Below, piece by piece: positions 57,722 to 64,000 of a stretch of DNA of 64,000 nucleotides. Source of the DNA: Pseudonocardia sp. CNS-139 (GTDB lineage Bacteria; Actinomycetota; Actinomycetes; Mycobacteriales; Pseudonocardiaceae); contig MKJX01000168.1 of NCBI GenBank assembly GCA_001942415.1, positions 17,774-81,773 of the forward strand, in the 5' to 3' direction. The translations under genes and the position numbers were made by a program. Below the pieces are notes generated by a model. It saw only the letters and a list, made by a program, of their open reading frames with translations, was not told the DNA's origin and ran no database searches. How positions within the stretch are numbered: the stretch's first letter is position 1; each line of letters opens with the position of its first letter.

Positions 57722-58351
57722 GTGTTCGTCAGCCACGGCGACCCCGACTTCTACTTCGGGGCGGAGGTGCTCGCCGACGCGTTCCCGGACGCGGACCTCG
57801 TCGCGACGCCGCACACGATCGAGCACATCCGGCGCTCGTACGCGGGCAAGCTCGTCGCGTGGGAGGCGGCCGGGGCCAACCTCCCCACCCGGCTCGTCGA
57901 GATGAAGCCGCTCGCCGGGGACATCACGCTGGAGGGCCACCGCTTCGCGCTGCGCGGCGGCCCGGCCGCCCTGCCCGGCCGGCACTACCTGTGGCAGCCC
58001 GAGCACCGGGCCCTGCTCGGCGGCGTGCTGCTCTTCCAGCAGGAGCACGTGTGGGTGGCCGACACCCCGGCGCCCGAGCAGCGCGCGGCCTGGATCGCCC
58101 TGCTGGACGGGATGAGCGCGCTCGACCCGGCCCTCGTGGTGCCCGGGCACAGGCGCCCGGGCACCGCCGCCGACGCGAGCGCCATCACCGCCACCCGCAG
58201 CTACCTGGAGCGGTTCGAGGCGGAGCTGGCCCGGGCCGCGGACGGGGCGGCGCTCGCCGCGGCGCTCACCGCGGCCCACCCCGACCACGGGATGACGATC
58301 GCGGCGCAGATCGGGGCCAAGGTCGCCACCGGGGAGATGACGTGGGGCTGA
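57722..58351 (+). CDS. Metallo-beta-lactamase-like protein, N-terminally truncated
   Basis: 209 residues from GTG 57722, against about 270-290 for the family. It begins at FVSHGDPDFYFGAEVLADAF, which is the HxxxD metal strand normally found near residue 70; the first beta-sheet of the fold is missing and an in-frame TAG lies 15 bp upstream. Later motifs are present: HIRRSYAGKLVAWE, LWQPEHRALLGGVLLFQQEH, VWVADTPAP and VPGHRRPG. No ribosome site precedes the GTG. Either a base error hides an upstream part, although only the MarR gene is there, or the gene is a 5'-truncated remnant. Confidence 0.55.
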   Translation: MFVSHGDPDFYFGAEVLADAFPDADLVATPHTIEHIRRSYAGKLVAWEAAGANLPTRLVEMKPLAGDITLEGHRFALRGGPAALPGRHYLWQPEHRALLGGVLLFQQEHVWVADTPAPEQRAAWIALLDGMSALDPALVVPGHRRPGTAADASAITATRSYLERFEAELARAADGAALAAALTAAHPDHGMTIAAQIGAKVATGEMTWG

Positions 58352-58737
58352 GCCCGGCCGACGTCGTGCGCGCGCAGTACCGGGCGTCCGCCGCGGGCGA
58401 CCTGGCGGCCCTGCGCGCGACGCTCGCACCGGACGTCGAGTGGGTCGAGACCGCCGGGTTCCCGCTCGGCGGCACCTACCGGACCCCGGACGGCGTGACG
58501 TCCGGGGTGATGGACCGGCTCGCCGCCGAGTGGACCGGCTGGGCCGTGCACGACGAGACCTACGTCAGCGAGGGCGAGGACGTCGTCGTGCTCGCCCGGT
58601 ACACCGCGACCAACCGGGCGACCGGCCGCGCGCTGGACGCCCGCGTGGCGCACCACTTCGTCGTCCGCGGCGCGCGGATCGCCCGGTTCGAGCAGTTCGT
58701 CGACAGCGCGACCGTGCGCGCGGCGATGCGGCCGTAG
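58342..58737 (+). CDS. SnoaL-like (NTF2-fold) protein 3
   Basis: 131 residues, intact. DVVRAQYRASAAGDLAALRA, LAPDVEWVETAGFPLGGTYR, DEDVVVLARY-like beta strands and AHHFVVRGARIARFEQFVDS: the common small SnoaL-like family with WVE and FEQFVD motifs. GTG 58342 overlaps the preceding gene by 10 bp. Role unknown. Followed by a strong hairpin at 58747-58779. Confidence 0.82.
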   Translation: MGLSPADVVRAQYRASAAGDLAALRATLAPDVEWVETAGFPLGGTYRTPDGVTSGVMDRLAAEWTGWAVHDETYVSEGEDVVVLARYTATNRATGRALDARVAHHFVVRGARIARFEQFVDSATVRAAMRP

Positions 58738-58746
58738 GGCACGGCG

Positions 58747-58779
58747 CCGGAGGCCCGCCCCCTGCGCGCGGGCCTCCGG
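58747..58779. terminator. Hairpin terminator between convergent genes
   Basis: 12-bp perfect stem CCGGAGGCCCGC / GCGGGCCTCCGG with a 9-base loop, between the SnoaL-like gene and the minus-strand alpha/beta hydrolase. Confidence 0.75.
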
Positions 58780-58791
58780 TTCGCCGGCGGG

Positions 58792-59658
58792 TCAGCCGAG
58801 GTGCGCGTTGATCTCCGCGGCGTACTCGGCGGGGTACTGGAACAGGAACCCGTGCCCGGCGTTCGGGTAGATCGACACCCTGGCGTTGGGCAGCAGCTCG
58901 CCCAGCAGCCGGGTGTTGTCGGTGGGCAGGACGATGTCGTGGTCGCCGTTCGCCACCAGCGCGGGCTGCCGGAGCGCGGCGAGCCGGGCCGACCGGCTCG
59001 GGTCCGGCACGCCCCACGCGGTGATCGCGTCGAGCTGGGCGTCCCGCACACGCAGCTGCACCGGGGCGTCGCGGTCCTCCGTGCGCGCGAAGTAGCGCTG
59101 CACGAAGGCCCAGCCGGCGGCGACGCTCGCCGGGGTGGTCTCGAAGAAGAGGAAGACCACGTCCTCCCCGTCCAGGTCGTCCTTCGTCATCGCCTCGTGC
59201 ACGGCGGGCGCGAGCCCGTGGATGCCCGGGCCGCCCTCGGGCGCGGTCCCGCTCAGGACGAGCCGGCGCACCTGCTTCGGCCGGACGAGCGCGAGCTCCT
59301 GGGCCACGAAGCCGCCCAGCGAGAACCCGTGCACGTCGATCGTGGCCGGGCCGAGCGCGTCCACGAACGCGAGCACGTCGTGGACCAGCGCGGCGACCGT
59401 GCGCTGCGGCACGCCGCTCGACCCGCCGACGCCGGCGTAGTCGACGAGCACCACCTCGCGTTGCGCGGCGACCGGGTCGACGAGCGCGGGGTCCCAGTTG
59501 TCGAGGTTGCCGCGGAAGTGCTGGAGGAAGAGCACCGGCGGCACGCCCCGGACGGTGTTGCCGAAGCGCCGGTACGCGTAGGTGACGCCGTTCGCGGCGG
59601 TCACGGTGCGGGTGGGCGCGGTCGTCGCGGTGACGCCGGCCGCGGTGGGTGCGGACAC
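58792..59658 (-). CDS. Alpha/beta hydrolase 2
   Basis: 288 residues, intact. FLQHFRGNLDNWDPALVDPV (oxyanion loop), VDYAGVGGSSGVPQ, nucleophile Ser in VHGFSLGGFVAQE near residue 115, acid in ANGDHDIVLP and His in NAGHGFLFQYP. This matches the haloperoxidase/esterase branch (non-heme chloroperoxidase-like folds). GTG 59658 lies 31 bp after the methyltransferase 1 stop, suggesting an operon 60602-58792 driven by the phased array at 60678. Confidence 0.87.
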   Translation of the reverse strand: MSAPTAAGVTATTAPTRTVTAANGVTYAYRRFGNTVRGVPPVLFLQHFRGNLDNWDPALVDPVAAQREVVLVDYAGVGGSSGVPQRTVAALVHDVLAFVDALGPATIDVHGFSLGGFVAQELALVRPKQVRRLVLSGTAPEGGPGIHGLAPAVHEAMTKDDLDGEDVVFLFFETTPASVAAGWAFVQRYFARTEDRDAPVQLRVRDAQLDAITAWGVPDPSRSARLAALRQPALVANGDHDIVLPTDNTRLLGELLPNARVSIYPNAGHGFLFQYPAEYAAEINAHLG

Positions 59659-59689
59659 GATCTGCCTCTCGGGGTCGGACGGTTCGCGG

Positions 59690-60602
59690 TCAGCCGGCGG
59701 TACGCGGCCGGCCGAACGTCGCGTGGAAGAGCCACAGGACCAGCGCGTCGGGGCCGGTGCCGGCCATCAGCGCGGGCACCGGGCGGCCCAGCTCCGCGAC
59801 GACGTCGACGAAGTCGCGCTGTGTCGCGGACCAGCCGTTCCCGGCGGCCCACGGGACCGGCTCGACGAGCGGGCCGCCGCGGTCGGCGGCGAGGAAGACC
59901 CGGGCGATCGGCTCCTCCTCGGACAGCATGTCCGGGACGTCCTCCCAGCGGACCCGGCGGTTGAAGTACTCGCCGGCCAGGACGCTCCCCGGCGCGGACA
60001 GCGCCGTGACCGAGGTGAGCAGCGAGTCGGCCTCGTGCGGGTGCAGGTAGAGGAGCAGGCCCTCGGCGAGCCACGCGGTCGGCAGGTCCGGGCGCAGGCC
60101 CGCGGCCGTCAGCGGACCCACCCAGTCCCCGCCGAGGTCGGCCACCACGGGCACCGCCGCGCGCGGGGCGAGTGGCCGCGGCCGGACAGCACCGCCGCCT
60201 TGAAGTCGAGCACCTCGGCGGAGTCGATCTCGTAGACGGTCACCCCGGTGAGCGGGAGCCGGAACGCCCGGCTGTCGACGCCCGCGCCCAGCAGCACCAC
60301 CTGCGTGACCCCGGCGGCCACGGCGTCGGTGACGGCCCGGTCGTAGAACGCGTCCGCGCGGCGAAGTAGCCCTCGAAGACCTTCCACAGCACCGACGAGC
60401 CGTCGGCGCGGATCGGGCCGAGCGGCGGGAGCCCACCGGCGTCGTTCGCGATCCCCAGGGCGGCGGTGACGAAGTCGGCCGCCTGCGGGTCGGTGAAGAG
60501 CGGGTCGGCCGAGCGCGACTCGCACGCCCGCGCGTACGCCGTGACCAGCGAGGTGAGGCCCACCCCCGGCGGCAGGCTCGGAGCTGTCGTTCCCGGCTTC
60601 AT
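59690..60602 (-). CDS. SAM-dependent methyltransferase 1 (TIGR00027/LCMT-like)
   Basis: About 304 residues. GVGLTSLVTAYARACESRSA, QVVLLGAGVDSRAFRLPL (SAM motif I near residue 85), VYEIDSAEVLDFKAAVL (acidic motif II), TAWLAEGLLLYLHPHEADSL, and SVLAGEYFNRR. The family (PF04072) contains many actinomycete methyltransferases with unknown acceptors. Breaks near 60362 and 60172. ATG 60602 has GGAGG upstream (rc of cctcc at 60613). Three perfect phased repeats lie 76 bp upstream. Confidence 0.85.
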
Positions 60603-60677
60603 GATGGGTGTCCTCCCGGTTGGGCGTCGGCGGGCCGGCGCTGCGGCCCGTCCGGTGACGAGGGTCCGAACCCGCCG

Positions 60678-60704
60678 TCGACACCCGATCGACGGCGCGT
60701 CGAC
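60678..60704 (-). promoter_or_regulatory. 11-bp-phased repeat array, methyltransferase 1
   Basis: The most regular array: plus-strand TCGAC at 60678, 60689 and 60700 (gene direction GTCGACG, GTCGATC, GTCGACG), exactly 11 bp apart, 76 bp from ATG 60602, and only 18 bp from the methyltransferase 2 stop. Confidence 0.65.
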
Positions 60705-60722
60705 GGCGTCGGGCGCCGCCGG

Positions 60723-61649
60723 TCAGCGCGCGGCCAGGCCCCCGGCCGGGTGCGGCACCGGGAGCGTCGCCGACACCAGCCAGTGCCGCAGCGGATCGGC
60801 CCGGGCCGGCTCGAACAGCACCGGGATCTCGCGGCCCGCGTCGCGCACGAGGCGGAGCACGTCGTGGCGGCGCGGCACCCAGCCCTGGCGCGAGAGCCAC
60901 TCGTAGGGCTCCAGCTCGGGCCCGGTGCGCCCGGCCGTGACGAGCATCCGCCAGGTCGCGGCCTCGTCGGCGTCGGAGGAGACGTAGTCGTCCAGGCGGG
61001 CCCGCCGGTTGAGGTAGTCGCAGCCGATGCTGCTGGTGGGCGCGGACAGCCGCGTGACGTCGGCCAGGATCGCGTCCGCCTCGGCCGCGGTGACGTAGGG
61101 CAGCAGGCCCTCGGCGATCCAGACCGTGGGCGCGGCGGGGTCCAGCCCGCCCCCCACGAGGGCCTCCGACCAGCGCGCGCGGACGTCCGCCGGGACGAGG
61201 ACCCGCCGGGCCCGTGCGGAGGCACCGGCGCCGGCCAGCACCGACTCCTTGAAGTCCAGCACGTCGGCGGAGTCCACCTCGTACACGGTGGTGTCCGCGG
61301 GGAGCGCGAGCCGGTGGGACCGGACGTCGAGCCCGGCCCCGAGCAGGACGACCTGGCGGCAGCCGCGCCCGATCGCCCGCAGCACGACCTCGTCGTAGAA
61401 CGGCGCGCGGGCCACGAACATCGTGCAGAGCGAGTACCAGAGCGGCGAGTCGGCGTCGTCGCGGGCCGGCCCGAGCCGCGGCAGCTCGCGTTCGGCGGCC
61501 GTGGCCGGCTCGCCCGTGGCGGCCAGCACGAACGCCCGCGCGAGCGGGTCGTCGACCAGCGGGGCCGCGCGGCCCGACTCCTGTGCCCGCGCGTACGCGG
61601 AGACCAGCGCGGTCATGCCGACGCCCTGAGGCAGCTGCCGGTCGCTCAC
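60723..61649 (-). CDS. SAM-dependent methyltransferase 2 (TIGR00027/LCMT-like)
   Basis: 308 residues, intact paralogue of methyltransferase 1. QGVGMTALVSAYARAQESGR, QVVLLGAGLDVRSHRLALP, VYEVDSADVLDFKESVLA, TVWIAEGLLPYVTAAEADAI, SIGCDYLNRRARL. GTG 61649 has AGAGG 6 bases upstream. A phased pair at 61713-61728 lies 64 bp upstream. Two adjacent, separately promoted methyltransferases suggest two methylation steps on one product (inference). Confidence 0.88.
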   Translation of the reverse strand: MSDRQLPQGVGMTALVSAYARAQESGRAAPLVDDPLARAFVLAATGEPATAAERELPRLGPARDDADSPLWYSLCTMFVARAPFYDEVVLRAIGRGCRQVVLLGAGLDVRSHRLALPADTTVYEVDSADVLDFKESVLAGAGASARARRVLVPADVRARWSEALVGGGLDPAAPTVWIAEGLLPYVTAAEADAILADVTRLSAPTSSIGCDYLNRRARLDDYVSSDADEAATWRMLVTAGRTGPELEPYEWLSRQGWVPRRHDVLRLVRDAGREIPVLFEPARADPLRHWLVSATLPVPHPAGGLAAR

Positions 61650-61712
61650 TCCACACCTCTCGCAACGGGTCGGGGCCCGTGGCCTGCGGACCGAGATGGT
61701 CACCACCGCGGA

Positions 61713-61728
61713 TAGACAGCCGGTAGAC
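61713..61728 (-). promoter_or_regulatory. 11-bp-phased repeat array, methyltransferase 2
   Basis: Plus-strand TAGAC at 61713 and 61724 (gene direction GTCTACC, GTCTATC), 11 bp apart, with a degenerate third unit at 61735; 64 bp from GTG 61649. Confidence 0.55.
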
Positions 61729-61851
61729 GGCCGATCGCGCCTTTCCGCGGCGCGACGGAGCCAGTAGGGTCCGCTACGCATCAGTAGGTTTCCACTCCAT
61801 TGAACAGAGTCTTGCTTCAGCCGATCGGGACGGTGCGGTGGTGAACGCGGG

Positions 61852-62442
61852 ATGAGCCGCCGGGCGGAGTACGCCGAGGCGACGAAGCAGGCGATCGTCG
61901 ACGCCGCACGCGAGGTGTTCAGCCAGAAGGGCTACTTCGCGGCGCGGGTCGAGGAGATCGCGGCCACCGCACGCGTCTCGCCCGCCACGGTGTACGCGGT
62001 GGCCGGCGGCAAGCAGGGCCTGCTCCGGACCCTCGCCGACGAGTGGGCCGCCGCGCCCGTGGTCGAGCGGTTCCCGCTGCGCATCCGGGGTGCGTGCGAC
62101 CCGGCCGAGATCCTCGGCCTGCTCGCCGCGCTCACCCGGCGCATGCGCCAGGACTACGGCGACATCATCCGGCTCGTCCTCACCACGGCCCCGCACGAGG
62201 CGACCGCCGCGGACGGCCTCGCCAGGGCCACCGCCCGCTTCCGGGACGGCATCGCCGCCGTCGCGCACCGGCTCGCCGAGCTGGGCGCCCTCCGCCCCGG
62301 CGTCGGTGCCGCCGAGGCGGTCGACGTGCTGTGGTTCCACTTCGGCCACCCGGGTTTCGCCACCCTGGTCGACGACAACGGCTGGTCCTACACACGGGCC
62401 GAGCGGTGGCTCTGCGAACAGGCCCGGCGCGCCCTGTTCTGA
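61852..62442 (+). CDS. TetR-family regulator 2
   Basis: 196 residues, intact. RRAEYAEATKQAIVDAAREV, FSQKGYFAARVEEIAATARV, SPATVYAVAGGKQGLLRTLA form the DNA-binding domain; the ligand domain has RRMRQDYGDIIRLVLTTAPH and FHFGHPGFATLVDDNGWSYT. It shares most residues with TetR1 (55047). ATG 61852; upstream AT-rich sequence with TTGAAC near 61799 may be its promoter. It precedes GMC oxidoreductase 2 by 64 bp, with the phased array between. Confidence 0.88.
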   Translation: MSRRAEYAEATKQAIVDAAREVFSQKGYFAARVEEIAATARVSPATVYAVAGGKQGLLRTLADEWAAAPVVERFPLRIRGACDPAEILGLLAALTRRMRQDYGDIIRLVLTTAPHEATAADGLARATARFRDGIAAVAHRLAELGALRPGVGAAEAVDVLWFHFGHPGFATLVDDNGWSYTRAERWLCEQARRALF

Positions 62443-62456
62443 TCCTGTTCCGACCG

Positions 62457-62483
62457 GTCGATCGCCCGTCGAGCGCCTGTGTA
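62457..62483 (+). promoter_or_regulatory. 11-bp-phased repeat array, GMC oxidoreductase 2
   Basis: Plus-strand GTCGATC (62457), GTCGAGC (62468), GTGTACG (62479), exactly 11 bp apart and in the same orientation relative to the gene as at the other sites. ATG 62507 is 24 bp downstream, as close as at the other GMC gene. Confidence 0.6.
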
Positions 62484-62506
62484 CGGCCGCCGTCCAGCGT
62501 GGCCGC

Positions 62507-64000
62507 ATGACGGATTTCGACACCATCGTCGTGGGCGCGGGCAGCGCGGGAGCGGTCGTCGCCGCCCGGCTGAGCGAGGACGCCCACCGGCGGGTCCTGC
62601 TGCTGGAGGCGGGCCCGGACCACCGCTCGGCGCAGACCCCGCCCGCGCTCGCCGGCACCAACTGGTACGCCGCGGTCGCCGAGGAGGGCCGGACCTACCC
62701 GGACCTCGTCGCCGTGCACCGCGAGGGCCAGCCGCCCATGCCGTACGTGCGCGGCCGCGGGTCCGCGGCAGCTCCGCGGTGAACGGGCAGATCGCGATGC
62801 GCGGGACACCGGAGGACTTCGACCACTGGGCCGACGACCTGGCTGCGCCGGCTGGTCGTGGGAGGATTTCCGGCCCTGGGCCCTCAAGATCGAGGACGAC
62901 ACCCGGTTCGGCGGCGACGACGCGCACGGCAAGGGGGGCCCGATCCCGGTCAGCCCGCTGCCCGCCGCGCAGTGGTCGCGCATGGACCGCGCCGTGCACC
63001 GCGCGGCGTCCGAGCTCGGCTACCCGTGGTGCGAGGACTACCACCAGCCGGGGGCCACCGGCGTCGGGCCGCTCGCGCTGACCCTGCGCGACGGCCGCCG
63101 GGTGTCGACCAACGACGCCTACCTGGAGCCCGCGCGCGACCGCCCGAACCTCACCATCCGCGGCGAGACGCTCGTCGACCGCGTGCTGTTCGACGGCCGC
63201 CGCGCCACCGGCGTCCGGCTCGCCGACGGCACGGAGATCGCCGCGCCGCACGTCGTCGTCGCGGCCGGGGCGATCCACTCGCCCGCCGTGCTGCTCCGCT
63301 CGGGGGTGACGGACCGCCCGGTCGGGGAGAACCTCGTCGACCACCCGTGGCTCGTGCTCGTGCTCCCGCTGAAGGAGCAGTACCGGGCCCACTTCGACTC
63401 CGTGCGGGACGCCGCCACGATCGTGCGGTACACCTCGGGGCTCGCCGACGCGGGCCCGGCCGACATGCAGATCATCACCGGCGCGCCGATCGGCCCGCAG
63501 CCCGTCCCGGCCGACGCCCCGCTGATCGCCGCCGTCGCCGCCGCGGTGACCAAGGTGTTCTCCCGCGGGCGGCTGCGCCTGGCCGGCGACTCGCCGCTGG
63601 TGCACCCGCACATCGAGCTCGGGATGCTCACGGACGACCGCGACCGCGTCCGCCTGCGCGACGGGTTCCGCCGGGCCGTGCAGCTCGCGCAGCACCCGGC
63701 CCTCGCCGAGCTGACCCACGGCGTCACGGCCATGGGCACGCCCGTGTCCGAGCTGGCGGACCCGGACGTGTTCGAGGCGTGGATGGACGCGAACGTCGGC
63801 AACTACTACCACCCGGCCGGGACCTGCCGGATGGGCCGGCCCGACGACCCCGCCGCGGTCGTCGACACCGGGGGCCGGCTGATCGGCTACGACGGCGTGC
63901 ACGTCGTCGACGCCTCGATCCTGCCCGACGTCCCGCGGGCGAACACGAACCTCACCGTCATCGCCGTCGCCGAGCGCCTCGCCGACCACATGCGGCAGCT
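62507..64000 (+). CDS. GMC-family oxidoreductase 2 (3' end outside window)
   Basis: About 498 residues visible. TIVVGAGSAGAVVAARLSED at residue 6 (no extension), PYVRGRG-GSSAVNGQIAMRG after one-base repair near 62760, second break near 62847 (CAGWSWEDFRPW), AAGAIHSPAVLLRSGV, HPAGTCRMG and VVDASILPDVPRANTNLTVI. It is a paralogue of GMC oxidoreductase 1. The last visible residues (ERLADHMRQL) are near the usual end, so little is missing. An alcohol oxidase or choline-dehydrogenase-like activity is expected. Confidence 0.85.

Overview
The window is very GC-rich DNA with tightly packed, often 4-bp-overlapping genes and GTG/TTG starts. It encodes F420-type and KstR-era-style lipid/aromatic catabolic enzymes, SARP and TetR regulators, and TIGR00027-type methyltransferases. 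This points to an actinomycete, most likely a Pseudonocardia-like member of the Pseudonocardiales (inference from gene content and composition only). About 47 frame breaks interrupt otherwise well conserved proteins. Nearly all are repaired by adding one base, usually in a G or C run, so I treat them as consensus-sequence errors and annotate each gene across its breaks.

Layout. 1-5.65 kb (minus): an oxygenase operon of hemerythrin, Baeyer-Villiger monooxygenase, ring-cleaving VOC dioxygenase, FAD monooxygenase and a PNPOx-like protein. 5.8-7.0 kb (plus): an acyl-CoA-dehydrogenase-like monooxygenase. 7.0-42.2 kb: a large catabolic island of CoA-ester chemistry. It has eight short-chain dehydrogenases, two crotonases, an acyl-CoA ligase, a kinase-acyl-CoA dehydrogenase pair, a retro-aldolase-like DUF35/thiolase pair, two tandem acyl-CoA dehydrogenase pairs, a MaoC pair, a CoA-transferase, a TRAP transporter, a FadR-type GntR regulator and an aldehyde dehydrogenase with its TetR regulator. 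43.3-64 kb: an AfsR/SARP-type regulator followed by scattered oxidative and tailoring genes (animal-type heme peroxidase, two GMC oxidoreductases, a BBE-like oxidase, two methyltransferases, hydrolases, NTF2-like proteins, TetR/MarR regulators), with no scaffold-building synthase in view.

How it works together. The catabolic island looks like activation of an acid by the ligase, import by the TRAP system, and side-chain shortening by alpha-beta type acyl-CoA dehydrogenases, MaoC hydratases and a Ltp2-like aldolase, in the manner of steroid side-chain degradation. A phosphotransferase/dehydrogenase pair could process 4-hydroxyacyl-CoA as in LvaA/LvaC and ACAD10/11. Nearly all its promoters carry a related AT-rich element (core resembling TAGNTTAR / GTTAAC), rare in this GC background; the FadR-type regulator at 38.3-39.0 kb has one upstream of itself and is the natural candidate reader.

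The most striking unlisted signal is a second element: direct repeats of GTC(G/T/C)A(C/T)C spaced exactly 11 bp, in two or three copies. They lie upstream of ten transcription units (hemerythrin operon, trypsin-like protease, heme peroxidase, NTF2 protein, hydrolase, both GMC oxidoreductases, acetyltransferase, both methyltransferases), with one orphan copy beside the SARP gene. The architecture is that of SARP/AfsR sites, so I propose a local SARP-controlled oxidative regulon that brackets the catabolic island.
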